DNA of 64,000 nucleotides, from the NCBI GenBank assembly GCA_025210525.1, contig JAOARP010000047.1, positions 717,465 through 781,464 of the forward strand. The letters run 5' to 3'. This document shows, one piece after another, positions 19,227 to 29,681 of the stretch. The position numbers were made by a program, and so were the translations under genes. This DNA comes from Marinisporobacter sp. Its GTDB lineage: Bacteria; Bacillota; Clostridia; Peptostreptococcales; Thermotaleaceae. How positions within the stretch are numbered: the stretch's first letter is position 1; each line of letters opens with the position of its first letter. The notes under the pieces were generated by a model. It worked only from the letters and a program-made list of their open reading frames with translations, had not been told where the DNA came from and searched no databases.

Positions 19227-20903
19227 TTATTGCCTTTTCATCACCAATACATTCTTTCCTTCAAAAGCAATTCCAAGCTCTATTATCTCTTTTACCCCTC
19301 TATCCTCTAGCTCTTTTTTATATTCTTTATCCTGTATTTGCTTCAATGCGTTTTTTGCTGCTAATTCTAATGTTTCTTGATCATCATGATCTACTTTTTT
19401 GAACTCTATGATTATGCCTATTTTATTTTGATCCTTTGGAATTAAGGCTACATCATATCTTCCATAGCCACTTTCTCTATTAGATTTCACTTCATAATCC
19501 TCCCAAAGGGCAATGAGCATTCCTAATACAAAGGCATGATAGACTTTTTCACTTTCATTTCCCCCTGTATCAAAATAACTAACACTACTTAGTACAAATT
19601 CCTTTAGAATCTTACCAAAGGTTTTTATATCTCCGCTAACTAAGCTTTTTAGCATAAAATCAAATTTTTCCGTGTTCACACTTTCACTAAACCATGATAA
19701 AATAATTTCTTCATATAAGTATTTTACTTCTAAGTTCGGAATTCTTAAATAACAATAGGTTTTTCCTCGTTTAAATTCCTCATGAACCACCTTTAAATAT
19801 CCACTAAAAAGTAAAAAGCTCCATACATTTTCCGAATCCTTATTTACATCCTTCATGACAATATCTTCATTGATAGGTTTTACGATATCTTTTCCTTTGA
19901 TTAAATCTTCAAGCTCTATTTTTACAGTTTGCCCACCCTTTGCAAGAACCTTTCGTACTAGATCATTACTGCTTGTATTTACCCAATAAGGTCTAAGTCC
20001 TATCTCGAAGTTTCTAATATAATTGAGAATTGACCATGGATTGTATACAGTAGTTCTTCCAAAAATATATCCGTTATACCATTTTTTGATTTTTTCTATT
20101 TCAAATTCTATCTGATAATATTTCAGTATTTCTTCTATTTCCTCTTCTAAAAATCCAAAGCGTTCACTATAATGATTCTTAAGAATAGTACAAACTTCTA
20201 AATTATTAAGTCCCGAAAATATACTTTCCTTTGCCACTCTTAGAATTCCTATAAGCACTCCCTTTTGTAAATAGTGATTATCTTTTAATCCACCACTTAA
20301 GAATATCCTCATAAAATCAATGATTTTATCATAATATCCTTTCATGTACCCAGTTTGAATAAGCACATCGTATTCATCTATTAATATAACTACCTTTTGT
20401 TGATGATATCTATATAAGTATTTGCTTAAAATTTTTAATCCTTGTAAATAAACTACATCCTTTGCTTCATCTTTTAAAACCCTTATAAATTCTTCTTTTT
20501 CATATTCCTCTAACGCATTTCCTTGCAAAAGATATTTATGTCTGCTATATTCCTCTTTGATCAAGTATTTTAATGCTTCGAAGCAACCTTCCCAATCAGC
20601 ATATTTTATGTCTTTAAAAGTGATATAAATGACTGGATATTTTCCCTGCATATCCATAATTTCCTTATGTTGATTAATTTTTAAGTTCTTAAATAAACAA
20701 CTATGGTTTTCCTCTGTTTTTTCATAAAAACATCTCAACATACTCATATTAAGGGTTTTTCCAAAGCGTCTAGGTCTTGGGATTAATAATACTTTAGAAC
20801 CATCTTCAATAATTTCTTTTATGAATAAACTCTTATCTACATAATAATAATTTCCATTTATTATTTCTTTAAAATCACTTCTGCCAATAGGGAGTTTTTT
20901 CAT
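19227..20903 (-). CDS. AAA-ATPase-like / PD-(D/E)XK nuclease-domain protein
   Basis: 558 residues. The N-terminal AAA-ATPase_like (DUF1703-type) domain begins LPIGRSDFKEIINGNYYYVDKS and has the atypical P-loop PRPRRFGKT near residue 42 and a VVILIDEYD Walker B near 170. The C-terminal PDDEXK_9 domain has YGRYDVALIP followed by IIIEFKK, the usual D...ExK nuclease signature. The family is common, often in many copies, in Clostridia and Bacteroidetes; its biological role is not established. Single gene with its own ribosome site (AGGAGTGAAATAA) and terminator. Confidence 0.88.
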   Translation of the reverse strand: MKKLPIGRSDFKEIINGNYYYVDKSLFIKEIIEDGSKVLLIPRPRRFGKTLNMSMLRCFYEKTEENHSCLFKNLKINQHKEIMDMQGKYPVIYITFKDIKYADWEGCFEALKYLIKEEYSRHKYLLQGNALEEYEKEEFIRVLKDEAKDVVYLQGLKILSKYLYRYHQQKVVILIDEYDVLIQTGYMKGYYDKIIDFMRIFLSGGLKDNHYLQKGVLIGILRVAKESIFSGLNNLEVCTILKNHYSERFGFLEEEIEEILKYYQIEFEIEKIKKWYNGYIFGRTTVYNPWSILNYIRNFEIGLRPYWVNTSSNDLVRKVLAKGGQTVKIELEDLIKGKDIVKPINEDIVMKDVNKDSENVWSFLLFSGYLKVVHEEFKRGKTYCYLRIPNLEVKYLYEEIILSWFSESVNTEKFDFMLKSLVSGDIKTFGKILKEFVLSSVSYFDTGGNESEKVYHAFVLGMLIALWEDYEVKSNRESGYGRYDVALIPKDQNKIGIIIEFKKVDHDDQETLELAAKNALKQIQDKEYKKELEDRGVKEIIELGIAFEGKNVLVMKRQ

Positions 20904-20999
20904 TTATTTCACTCCTTAATATTTCAACAATATTATGACTTTATTATATCACAATGCACAGGATAAAATTAGACCAACACTACATTAGAAGTTAAATAT

Positions 21000-21045
21000 A
21001 GCCTAATTCATATAAAAGTATATATACGCTCATATGAATTAGGCT
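21000..21045 (-). repeat. Inverted repeat after the AAA+ ATPase gene
   Basis: AGCCTAATTCATAT (21000-21013) pairs perfectly with ATATGAATTAGGCT (21032-21045) around an 18-base loop. It lies between the AAA+ cassette and the AAA/nuclease gene. There is no clear T run on either side, so a terminator is possible but not certain. Confidence 0.55.
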
Positions 21046-21157
21046 ACTATAAATACATACAAATATTTTATATTTTTCTCAATCAAGTTAATTCTCATCA
21101 ATCAAAATTATTTCTTTTCTAAAGTACAAAGTTATTTACACCTCTACCAAAATAATA

Positions 21158-23335
21158 TTACCTATTGTATTCTTCTAATAGATATACGTATTCTCCTAAA
21201 TTTTCTTTTAATAAGAGTTTGTCCATTTTCTGAAGTTCATATTTTGCTGCAAATAAAATATGTTTCATGCCGATCTTCTGATTTTCTTGTGCAGCTAAAA
21301 AGGCTGCATATATAATGGTATTTTTGATATTTCCTCCAGACATTTCAAAGGTTTTAGCAATAAAGTCAAAATCTAAATCCTCAATAGGTGCATTAGATGG
21401 AATAGTTATTTTCCAAATCTTTTCCCTCGTTTCTTTATCTGGGAAAGGAAACTTTATAATGAAATTGATTCTTCTTAAAAATGCATCATCAATATTATTC
21501 AGAAAATTTGTAGCCAACATAGTAATGCCTTCATATTCTTCGATTTTTTGAAGTAAATAGGATGTTTCTATGTTAGCATATCGATCATTTGCGCTTTTTA
21601 CATCACTTCTTTTCCCAAATATTGAATCTGCTTCGTCAAAGAATAAAATAGCATTACTAAGGCTCGCTTCACTAAAAATGTGATGTAAGTTTTTTTCTGT
21701 CTCTCCTACATATTTACTTATAACCTGAGATAAATCTATTCTATATAATTCTAAATTCAGTTCATTTGCTATTACTTGAGCAGACATGGTTTTTCCTGTT
21801 CCTGGAGGACCTGCACATATGATTGCTAGTCCTTTTCCATAGGCTATCTTTTTATCAAATCCCCATTCATTATAAACAAGGTATCTATTTTTTACTTGAT
21901 TGCAAGCATCCATGAGTAATCTTTTTTGTTCGTTCGGTAAAATCAATTGGTTCCAATCATAGCCTAGATTTACCTTTACAGCCTTTTGGGTTAATTGATT
22001 ATCTACCTGTTTATAGCAGGATTCATATATTATTTTTTCTTTATCTGTATGAAGAAGTAATTTTGATTTTGTTCCTTTTATCGTATTTTTAATTTGTAGA
22101 GGTGTAAAGTGAAATTTTACTGCTAAATCCTTGTAGTATAAATTTTCCACTTTATATTTTTTTGCATAGAATTCCCACAATTGCTCTCTTGTTTTATAAT
22201 CAGGTCTATCTAATTTAAAGGATACAACCGTATTTTCATTAAAAAATTTATTCTGATTATAAGTTTTTTCCGAAAGAATAAATACAGGCTCTATAAAATA
22301 AGTGGTCATCGATAAGAAATCTTTCAATAATATATTCTTATCTTCTAGTATTTCTTCAATACAATGGAAATTTTCAAAGCAAATTGTTGCTTCTCTCAAG
22401 ACACCCTCTCGAATGATTTTCATAACAATTTTCCTCAAAGAAATTTCTTTCACTGCCAAAACCTTTAAATCTACTATGAGTAGATCTTTTTTTATAGAAT
22501 GACAATATTTTTTCACCTCATGTTTTTTTCCAATACCTTTATCTCCTTGTATATATATAAATAAATTGTTTTGATATTGATCATAGTCACTTAAGAAATT
22601 TTCAATAGTTAAAGCAACATTTTCAACAATTTTGTCATTCCCAATAGATTCAAATTTAAAGGGTCTATATTTATAGAAGCTAATCATATCTATTAAATCT
22701 ATATCCATATTTTCATTGCCTAATATGTAATCTACGATTTTTTCATCTATGATGATTTCACTTGAAAAGAAAGATTCGTCCCTTTGAAAAGGATCATTTT
22801 TTAATATAAATATTTTTAGGAAGCTTTCTTTTCTTATTTTATTTCTAAAGTGAAGCTTTTCCTTAGAAGATAGGTTAAGTAGTCTAAGTCCTAAATCAAT
22901 AGAGGGTCTTTTTTTATTAATATTATCTTGTAAAAAAGCATATAGTTTTTCATATTTAGCATCTAGCTCTACAGAAATCCCTACTAATAAAATATTTTTT
23001 TCTATAGGGTCTAACTGAAAAGTTTCAATTAGTTTTTCAAAATTTAACTCCATTCCTTTATTGTTACTTTCGAGTATTTTATTTTCTATTTCAGTGGTTA
23101 GCTTTTTTAATTCTTTATTGAGTTCATTAATTTCTTTTAATTTTTCCTCTGAAATATCATGGTTAAAAATTTCAGAAACTTCACCTTCGGAAATAGTCAT
23201 CCCTTTCCAGGGATTTAAATCTTTTAATTGTTCTGGATTTTCAATGAGTATAAGTCTTTGAATTTTTAAATCTAAAAGCTTTAAAAGATCTATTATATAT
23301 TCATTGGAGTTCTCATAAAAAAGTCTTTTTTCCAT
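21158..23335 (-). CDS. AAA+ ATPase resembling Cis15/Afp15 of contractile injection systems
   Basis: 725 residues. The N-terminal third has the pattern FQLDPIEKNILLVGISVELDAKYEKLYAFLQD...KKRPSIDLGLRLL, which I recognise from the ATPase of extracellular contractile injection systems (Afp15/Pvc15). A degenerate first nucleotide site (GDKGIGKKH, about 264-272) is followed by an intact AAA+ module: Walker A GPPGTGKT (509-516), pore-type KYVGE, Walker B AILFFDEAD (562-570), sensor ATNF and FLRRINF arginine finger. In those systems the ATPase is thought to remodel or help assemble or load particles. Here it closes a three-gene minus-strand cassette, 13 bases after the 150-residue gene, with no tail genes nearby. 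Confidence 0.85.
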   Translation of the reverse strand: MEKRLFYENSNEYIIDLLKLLDLKIQRLILIENPEQLKDLNPWKGMTISEGEVSEIFNHDISEEKLKEINELNKELKKLTTEIENKILESNNKGMELNFEKLIETFQLDPIEKNILLVGISVELDAKYEKLYAFLQDNINKKRPSIDLGLRLLNLSSKEKLHFRNKIRKESFLKIFILKNDPFQRDESFFSSEIIIDEKIVDYILGNENMDIDLIDMISFYKYRPFKFESIGNDKIVENVALTIENFLSDYDQYQNNLFIYIQGDKGIGKKHEVKKYCHSIKKDLLIVDLKVLAVKEISLRKIVMKIIREGVLREATICFENFHCIEEILEDKNILLKDFLSMTTYFIEPVFILSEKTYNQNKFFNENTVVSFKLDRPDYKTREQLWEFYAKKYKVENLYYKDLAVKFHFTPLQIKNTIKGTKSKLLLHTDKEKIIYESCYKQVDNQLTQKAVKVNLGYDWNQLILPNEQKRLLMDACNQVKNRYLVYNEWGFDKKIAYGKGLAIICAGPPGTGKTMSAQVIANELNLELYRIDLSQVISKYVGETEKNLHHIFSEASLSNAILFFDEADSIFGKRSDVKSANDRYANIETSYLLQKIEEYEGITMLATNFLNNIDDAFLRRINFIIKFPFPDKETREKIWKITIPSNAPIEDLDFDFIAKTFEMSGGNIKNTIIYAAFLAAQENQKIGMKHILFAAKYELQKMDKLLLKENLGEYVYLLEEYNR

Positions 23336-23348
23336 AATTAACCCTCAC

Positions 23349-23801
23349 CTATAACATTTTATCCCAATTTGTTACAAATCCAATTTTAACACTTCCAAGT
23401 TCTTGTAATTCTTTAGGAAGATTTACCTTCTGTTTTACCTTCATTACATACCAAGCACCTGTATTGATAAATATATTTTCAGGTTGATTAGCTGCTTTTT
23501 CATGTAAGTAATCTAGTACCTCATCCTCTTCAATAGAAACAGCTAATGCTAAAAGTTCTATACTATCTGGTGAAAGCTTCAATTCTATTTCTAGTGGTTG
23601 ATCTTGTGCAAATTCATCCTTTGAAGGATTCATGATTGCTTCATGGTATAAATTAAAAAGCTCGTTTTTATAAATATACTCATATGTATGATAATCTACT
23701 AGAATCGTCAATCGAATATCTTTTTCATCTTTTATTTTTATATGAAACACTTCTGAATCCAATCTTCTCCCAAATTCATCTGTCCATTCTAACTTCTTCA
23801 T
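23349..23801 (-). CDS. Unrecognised 150-residue protein of the AAA+ cassette
   Basis: Acidic, soluble, no signal peptide. Sequence opens MKKLEWTDEFGRRLDSEVFH and contains a long segment of alternating beta strands and a helix-rich middle (SPDSIELLALAVSIEEDEVLDYLHEKAANQ). I do not recognise a family. Its start overlaps the stop of the 791-residue gene by four bases, and it is followed after 13 bases by the AAA+ gene, so the three are almost certainly co-translated and probably act together, for example as an adaptor between ATPase and large protein (inference). Confidence 0.8.
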   Translation of the reverse strand: MKKLEWTDEFGRRLDSEVFHIKIKDEKDIRLTILVDYHTYEYIYKNELFNLYHEAIMNPSKDEFAQDQPLEIELKLSPDSIELLALAVSIEEDEVLDYLHEKAANQPENIFINTGAWYVMKVKQKVNLPKELQELGSVKIGFVTNWDKML

Positions 23802-26173
23802 GCTTGAAATCCTCCCTTCACACCAGCCAAGCTTTTAAAGTTATTCATATCTTTTCCACTTGTCCAACGTAATATATCCCTTGATCTTTTCATTTCAATA
23901 CCTGCAACCCCTGCATCAAACGAAAGTTTTTTACCTGTACTCAGTGTAAATGTCAATGTTCCTTTTGATCCTGGTTCCCATTTATAAGTTATCCCAAAAG
24001 ACAATGAAGATTTTGCACTAGCTATCGCATCCCCTTCATACTCTCCAATCATTTCTCCAAGCTTATCTTTGCCATCTGCTAATTCTTTAATATTCATTCC
24101 TAAATCTGAAGTTAATAAGGCTACATCTGCACCCATTCTTTTTCCCGTATCTCCACCTGTTTGTTTCTTATTTGCTATTTGATAGATTACATGCATATTT
24201 TTCCCTGTAGCTTTTAGATTCTGAAGTAGATCAACAACAAATTTTACTCCTTTTTCAGCAGCCTTTTCCGTGCTCTTTCCAGTGGAAGCTTTTAAAATTC
24301 CTTTTCCTTTAATAGTTACTGCCTCTATATCTTTTCCTCTTAGTTCCATTTCTGCACTTAAATTTCCTTCTGCTATACCTCCACCTATTTTTCCTTCAAA
24401 ACCTAATTTCTCTATCCGATCTCCTTTTGTGCCTTGTCCTCGAAATTTATATTTTTCCATTTTTCCAAGTCTTCCTTTTCCAGAACCACTATCAAAACTT
24501 GTTTTCGAATATTCTCTTCCAACAGAACCTGCAAACTCAACAGATCCCCCAAGACCACTGCTCATCTCTCCTATTTCAGCTGATAATTTTCCATAACCAC
24601 CGATTTTGGCTGCATTATCTGCATCAGCACCTTTCCCAAATAAGTGGGATTCTAATTGAGCCCCATAGGCTTCCGCTTCTTTATATCTCGTTTCTCCACT
24701 TCTATTTCCAAGTCCCCACAATCTATCTGTAAGACCATGTGGAATAACACTAGATTCCCTTGCTTTTCGATAAAGAACATAAGACATAAGCTTTGATAGA
24801 TTCTCAGAATTTTTCCCTGTTACTTCAATAAATCCTCCTAATTCACCGTGAAGCTTTGCAATTCCAGCAGTTCCTCCTCCTCCAAATCCAATAGAAAGAT
24901 TTGCTGTTACATAGTCTTTATAATCCCTTTCAACTTCTCCTGCTAACTTTATAGATACATATGCCCCTGGAGCAACATAAATTCTTATAATCCCTTCTGC
25001 TGAAGCTTTATCTCCTGTTTCTGGTACTGCCATGACTATTGCATTTGTTAAAACCTTAAAACCTTTGCTAACATTAGGAGCAACAATCTCTTCTGAACGA
25101 ATTTTTTTTCCGATTTCCCCTTTTACATCTTTTGCTTGTCTTGTTCCATCACTTAATGCGATTTCTTCATCCTTTTCATATACAAATTCTTCTACAGCCT
25201 TGTAATCATCTTTTTTCACTTGATCAAAGGACAACTTTCCCTTATTTACTTCTCCACCGAGTTCTTGAATCATTTCATCTCTTCTTGTTTCTGCATCTTT
25301 AGAAGCTTTTTGTGATAAATCTTTGCTGACAGACTTATAAGTATTTTCTCCGATCTTAGAAGCAGAACTATTGACAGTTTCTACAGCCTTTGCCGTTGCA
25401 ACTTTTAGTCCCCAATCTTCTGGTACTTGTTGAAATTTTGCATAAACTTCTATGAAATTTGTTTTAAACCTTTCAATCATAATTTCTTTGATAGTTTCTT
25501 CACAAGCTTTGAGGGTTTCATAATGTGCTTTTCTAATGACTTCTTGACTCTCTTTTTGAAGTCTAAATTCAACATCATTTTTGCCCTCTTTGTATAATTC
25601 ATTTTTTAAAAATATTTTATGTTGATTCATAGATTCTATTGCATTTAGTTTTTCTGTGTCTTTTTCTTCATCTGAAAGATTGCTATTGTTATCTATTTCA
25701 TCTATTTTTTCACTTGTATAATCACTATATTCCGCATCTACTTGTTGTCTCATCCAATCTCTTGTCTTTTCTTTTAAATGGGATCTAAACTGATATCCAA
25801 TACCATCTGACTTATGTTTACCAAATACACCTCCAAAATATCCAAATTTCTTAAGTGCCGCTTCTTCTGCATTTTTTAGACAGGCATCAGAACATATTTT
25901 TTTGGCAGTTCTTATTCCATCCTTGATGAGTCCTAGTATTTTCTTATCATCATAGTTTTTCTTCAAAACACTCTTAGCCTCATGATATCGTATATAGTAG
26001 CTATAAGTAGTATTTGATTTTGTACTTTGAGATAACGCAGCAATAGTCCCTTTGTTCCCTAATTGATTTTGTAAAGTTGCTTTAGTAGCTGAGTTTTCTT
26101 GAGTAGGATTATTTGCGCTTTTAGTGGTTAAAGTATTCCCTTTCTTCTTTTCAGCAAAGTTCAAAGTTGGCAT
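23798..26173 (-). CDS. Large glycine-rich protein of the AAA+ cassette (791 aa)
   Basis: First gene of the cassette, ATG behind GGAGGTTTGTT. No signal peptide. The N-terminal 55 residues are low-complexity and polar (Asn/Thr/Ser/Lys), about 60-370 is helical and charged with coiled-coil character, and about 385-790 is glycine-rich and beta-like (SIGFGGGGTAGIAKLHGELGGFIEVTG, GYGKLSAEIGEMSSGLGGSVEFAG). I recall similar glycine-rich proteins beside DUF4157 proteins in injection-system loci, but I cannot name a domain. It may be a cargo, scaffold or pore-forming partner of the ATPase; function not shown. Confidence 0.78.
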   Translation of the reverse strand: MPTLNFAEKKKGNTLTTKSANNPTQENSATKATLQNQLGNKGTIAALSQSTKSNTTYSYYIRYHEAKSVLKKNYDDKKILGLIKDGIRTAKKICSDACLKNAEEAALKKFGYFGGVFGKHKSDGIGYQFRSHLKEKTRDWMRQQVDAEYSDYTSEKIDEIDNNSNLSDEEKDTEKLNAIESMNQHKIFLKNELYKEGKNDVEFRLQKESQEVIRKAHYETLKACEETIKEIMIERFKTNFIEVYAKFQQVPEDWGLKVATAKAVETVNSSASKIGENTYKSVSKDLSQKASKDAETRRDEMIQELGGEVNKGKLSFDQVKKDDYKAVEEFVYEKDEEIALSDGTRQAKDVKGEIGKKIRSEEIVAPNVSKGFKVLTNAIVMAVPETGDKASAEGIIRIYVAPGAYVSIKLAGEVERDYKDYVTANLSIGFGGGGTAGIAKLHGELGGFIEVTGKNSENLSKLMSYVLYRKARESSVIPHGLTDRLWGLGNRSGETRYKEAEAYGAQLESHLFGKGADADNAAKIGGYGKLSAEIGEMSSGLGGSVEFAGSVGREYSKTSFDSGSGKGRLGKMEKYKFRGQGTKGDRIEKLGFEGKIGGGIAEGNLSAEMELRGKDIEAVTIKGKGILKASTGKSTEKAAEKGVKFVVDLLQNLKATGKNMHVIYQIANKKQTGGDTGKRMGADVALLTSDLGMNIKELADGKDKLGEMIGEYEGDAIASAKSSLSFGITYKWEPGSKGTLTFTLSTGKKLSFDAGVAGIEMKRSRDILRWTSGKDMNNFKSLAGVKGGFQA

Positions 26174-27040
26174 AACAAACCTCCAATCTAAATATCTTTT
26201 GCAATATAATCACGGATATATTTGAAGAATTTTCTTGAAATTCAAAATATTTTTTTGCATTATTGTTGAGTTCTATAATAACTTACGAATCCCTCTATAT
26301 ATTTCGACATTTTTATTGCATATTGTATACCTTACTGCGTTAGTAAATATAAATTAGTAAAACCCCACATATTATATGTCTAAATTTTATAATTTCCTAT
26401 GGAATAAAAAAGCTTATAGAGCTCCTTTGCCTTAATTGAATATCACCGTATACACCTAGATGAGAGAAAAGAATAATCCTTCCACGTGACAAAACACAAG
26501 ATATTTCGCTATATAAATATATATTTCGACAAGCGTTCATTGAATAATAATAGTCTATCACACATAAAGTAAGGCTGTAAATATCATATAGTCTTTTCAT
26601 CAAATTTTAAAACACACAGCTAAGGATATACATATTAAAGCAAATATATCATACCGCCACAACCACCATTGAAAAATCTTGCTTCTCACTAGAAAAATTT
26701 AATAGGGTTTTTAGTCTTAATTCTAAAATGAACCATGTAATATTTCCCACCCTATTTTATTTGCTAATTTTTTATATTTTTTGACAATTCTGTGAATTTT
26801 ATTGTTTTTATCGACAAATTATTATATAATTAAATTGTCTATTTTTACATTTTTTTAATTTAATGTATTATATTTACTCTATAAATTGAAATTTCCAAAA
26901 TATTATTCTTCAAATCCTACAATTAAATTTTTTACCTTTTCTAAAATATATCATTTGCTAGGTTATAATCACTCAAAAAAATATTTCACATCCAAATAGT
27001 CTAGTGCTACTAATTATATTTTTAAATACAAAAATTTAAA
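26174..27040. other. Long AT-rich gap between the AAA+ cassette and the MCP gene
   Basis: About 870 bases, very AT-rich, with no frame that has a ribosome site. A TTGACA near 26782 and a TATAAT near 26825 are present, but not at promoter spacing with each other. Divergent promoters for the cassette and the MCP must lie here. No repeat, tRNA or riboswitch motif was recognised. Confidence 0.5.
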
Positions 27041-27125
27041 AGGAGGGAAGTGTTACTATATCTTAAGACTTCAATATTTCAAATATAATCTTTATAGTTT
27101 TAAGTCATACTAGTAGCGCGACAAA
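27041..27125 (+). promoter_or_regulatory. MCP leader with a hairpin between ribosome site and start codon
   Basis: The only good ribosome site, AGGAGGGAA (27041-27049), is 77 bases upstream of the MCP ATG. GTTACTA (27052-27058) can pair with TAGTAGC (27111-27117), and an inner GACTT (27067-27071) with AAGTC (27102-27106). Folding would bring the ribosome site to about 11 bases from the ATG. No c-di-GMP riboswitch signature is present. Confidence 0.45.
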
Positions 27126-29126
27126 ATGAAGCTAAAAACGAAAACATTTTTACCCGTAACTTTTATCTTATTAATTTCTGTCGCAACACTCGGTTTTACA
27201 GTTTACAACAAATCAAGAACTATTCTAATGGAAGAAATATTAACCCAATGTTCCAATCAATTGAATTCTGTAAGTGCTACAATAGAAAATCAATCAAAAG
27301 CACTCACATCTGTTAAAACAGGCTTATATAAGTCTTACATACCCATCACCCAAAGTACTGCTCTATTAATTAAGCAAAATACAAATTTATTAAGTCCAGA
27401 AAATATGAAAAAGCTAGCAAAGCAAATAGGCGTTGATGAAATTCATGTCATCGATGGAGATGGGATCTTAAGGTATGGTAGCGTAGAAGCTTATTATGAT
27501 TTTGATTTTTCATCTTCTGATCAGACAAGACCTTTCTTAGATATTATAAATGGTAAAATCCATCATTTAGCTCAAACACCTCAACCAAGAGGTACAGATG
27601 GTGGATTATTTCAATATATAGGTGTTAAAAGATTAGATGCTCCTGGTATTGTTCAAATAGGCGTTAATCCTAAAATACTTCAAGATATCTCTGAAAAATT
27701 CCACATAAAAAATTATATACAAGATTTGAAAATAGGAAAGGATGGATACGTTTTTTCAGCTGATTTAGATGGTAAAGTATTTATAAACCAACAAAAGGAA
27801 AAGATAGAAAATCTAAATGATTATCCTTGGGGAAAAGAAATTCTCTCAAAGGAAGAAGGTAAAATAACTTATACATATAATACTTCAAATAAAATTGCAG
27901 TATTTAAAAAAATTGATAATCATATCATCATCATCACTCAATCCTTAAATGAGTTTGAACATTTTTCAAAATCCTTATTATATAGTGTATTGACTGTATT
28001 ACTCATAACACTTATCATCTCTTCAATCGTTGTTATGGTAGTGATGAATAAACAAGCCGTAAAACCTATTATAGAAATAATGGAAAATATGAGAAAAGTA
28101 GAAGAAGGAAACCTAGTCGTAAAAATAGATTGTCGTTCTAAAGATGAAGTAGGTATGCTTTGTCGAAGCTTTAATCATATGGTTTTAAATACAAAAGGCC
28201 TTGTCTCTGAAATACAAAATGCAGCATCTAAGCTTGAACAATCCTTTGATTTCATAAAAGGTTCTGCCCTTACAGTAGGGACAGCTTGTGAAGAAATCTC
28301 AACAGCCATACAAGAAGTTGCTATAGGTACTAGTCATCAAGCACAAGATAGCTCTCATGGTCTAAACATGACTAATTTATTAGCAGAGAAAATAGAGAAA
28401 ATCGTTGATAAATTAAATATAACAAACGAAAATATTAAAAATATGACAGTTAAAAATAATATAGGTAATCAAGCTATAAAAGAATTAGCATCTAAGCTAC
28501 AGGAAAATCATGAGATTTCACATACTGTTAAAGAAAGTGTTAAAGAGCTTTCTGAAAAGTCTGAACTCATAGGTATAATCGTTGAAACCATCAACAATAT
28601 TTCTGAGCAAACAAACCTTTTAGCACTAAATGCTGCTATAGAAGCTGCAAGAGCAGGAGAACACGGAAAAGGATTTGCTGTTGTTGCAGACGAAGTACGC
28701 CATTTAGCAGAACAATCTAGCAAATCAACCCAAGAAATCAAAGGAATTGTAGATGATATACAAGGTGTTATTCATACTACAACCAATATAGTAAATGATT
28801 CTCAAAATATTGTTAATGATTCTAATCAAACCCTTCAAAAAACACAAGACGTCTTTACCAATTTAGGTATTTCTATTGATGAAGTGATTGAACAAATCAG
28901 CCTTTTAAATAATGATGTAAATGATATCAATCAGGTTAAAAGCAATGTTTTATCCATAATAGAAAATATTTCATCAGTTACTGAACAAGCTGCTGCATCT
29001 ACACAACAAATTAGTGCTAGCACTCAAAATCAAACAGCATCTATGGAAGAAATCATTTCATCTATTCATCAGTTAAGTGAAATGGTCACTAGTTTATCTT
29101 CCCTTGCTAATACATTTAAAATTTAA
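27126..29126 (+). CDS. Methyl-accepting chemotaxis protein with Cache-type sensor
   Basis: 666 residues. Membrane helix 1 about 8-27, an extracellular Cache-like ligand domain (about 30-275), helix 2 about 283-307, HAMP (about 308-362) and a long coiled-coil signalling domain with the conserved hairpin tip [43 protein letters not shown] (about 488-530). It transmits a chemoeffector signal to CheA/CheW. The ATG at 27126 has no adjacent ribosome site; an in-frame TAG lies 12 bases upstream, so no longer start exists. Single gene with its own terminator. Confidence 0.95.
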   Translation: MKLKTKTFLPVTFILLISVATLGFTVYNKSRTILMEEILTQCSNQLNSVSATIENQSKALTSVKTGLYKSYIPITQSTALLIKQNTNLLSPENMKKLAKQIGVDEIHVIDGDGILRYGSVEAYYDFDFSSSDQTRPFLDIINGKIHHLAQTPQPRGTDGGLFQYIGVKRLDAPGIVQIGVNPKILQDISEKFHIKNYIQDLKIGKDGYVFSADLDGKVFINQQKEKIENLNDYPWGKEILSKEEGKITYTYNTSNKIAVFKKIDNHIIIITQSLNEFEHFSKSLLYSVLTVLLITLIISSIVVMVVMNKQAVKPIIEIMENMRKVEEGNLVVKIDCRSKDEVGMLCRSFNHMVLNTKGLVSEIQNAASKLEQSFDFIKGSALTVGTACEEISTAIQEVAIGTSHQAQDSSHGLNMTNLLAEKIEKIVDKLNITNENIKNMTVKNNIGNQAIKELASKLQENHEISHTVKESVKELSEKSELIGIIVETINNISEQTNLLALNAAIEAARAGEHGKGFAVVADEVRHLAEQSSKSTQEIKGIVDDIQGVIHTTTNIVNDSQNIVNDSNQTLQKTQDVFTNLGISIDEVIEQISLLNNDVNDINQVKSNVLSIIENISSVTEQAAASTQQISASTQNQTASMEEIISSIHQLSEMVTSLSSLANTFKI

Positions 29127-29143
29127 TCTCATAATAAACTTTA

Positions 29144-29173
29144 GTGCCACCAGAACAACTGGTGGCACATTTT
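29144..29173. terminator. Terminator between the MCP and ybaK-type genes
   Basis: Perfect GTGCCACCAG/CTGGTGGCAC stem with AACAA loop, followed by ATTTTTATA on the plus strand. Serves the MCP gene and possibly the convergent gene ending at 29196. Confidence 0.85.
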
Positions 29174-29195
29174 TATATGGACATCAATAAATTTG

Positions 29196-29669
29196 TTATT
29201 TACATACATCCACCCATGCACCTTTGGTTACTTCTTCTAACTGTTCAATAGTTGTCTTTACTGCTGAATTAGGTGATCCACCAGCAGGATAAACATAATC
29301 AAATTCTTTTAAGGATTCATCTAGATAGATCTGTAAAGGTTTTTTTAGACCAAAAGGACATACCCCTCCTACAGGATGTCCCGTAATTTCCAATACTTCA
29401 TCTGCTTTTAGCATTTTTGCTTTCGCTTTAAAATAATCTTTATATTTTCTATTATCAATCCTTGCATTTCCCTTTGAAACAATTAATACTTCCTGATCTT
29501 TTACTCTAAATGCCATTGTTTTTGCTATTCTATTAGGTTCTACACCAATAGCCTCAGCAGCAAGCTCTACTGTAGCACTACTTTGATTAAACTCAAGCAC
29601 CTCTAAATTTAAATTTTGTTCTTGAAATTGCTCCTTCACACTTTCAACACTCATTTTAGATATTACCAT
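29196..29669 (-). CDS. YbaK/EbsC-family aminoacyl-tRNA deacylase
   Basis: Single-domain YbaK/aaRS editing protein (157 residues) that in the family hydrolyses mischarged tRNA such as Cys-tRNA(Pro). Visible signatures are the buried lysine region AKTMAFRVKDQEVLIVSKGNARIDNRKYK and VGGVCPFGLKKP, then YPAGGSPNSAVKTT. The ATG at 29669 is very close to AAGGAAAGG; the ATG five codons later (29654), giving MSVESVKEQF, matches usual family starts and is a real alternative. Probably first transcribed alone. Confidence 0.92.
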   Translation of the reverse strand: MVISKMSVESVKEQFQEQNLNLEVLEFNQSSATVELAAEAIGVEPNRIAKTMAFRVKDQEVLIVSKGNARIDNRKYKDYFKAKAKMLKADEVLEITGHPVGGVCPFGLKKPLQIYLDESLKEFDYVYPAGGSPNSAVKTTIEQLEEVTKGAWVDVCK

Positions 29670-29681
29670 CCTTTCCTTATT

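Noticed and set aside
26397-26603. 68-residue minus-strand frame in the gap before the MCP gene
   Set aside because: No ribosome site, odd composition, and an AT-rich region where such frames arise by chance.
27001-27125. c-di-GMP riboswitch in front of the MCP
   Set aside because: Common in clostridia at such genes, but no GEMM-I or GEMM-II conserved segments could be found here.
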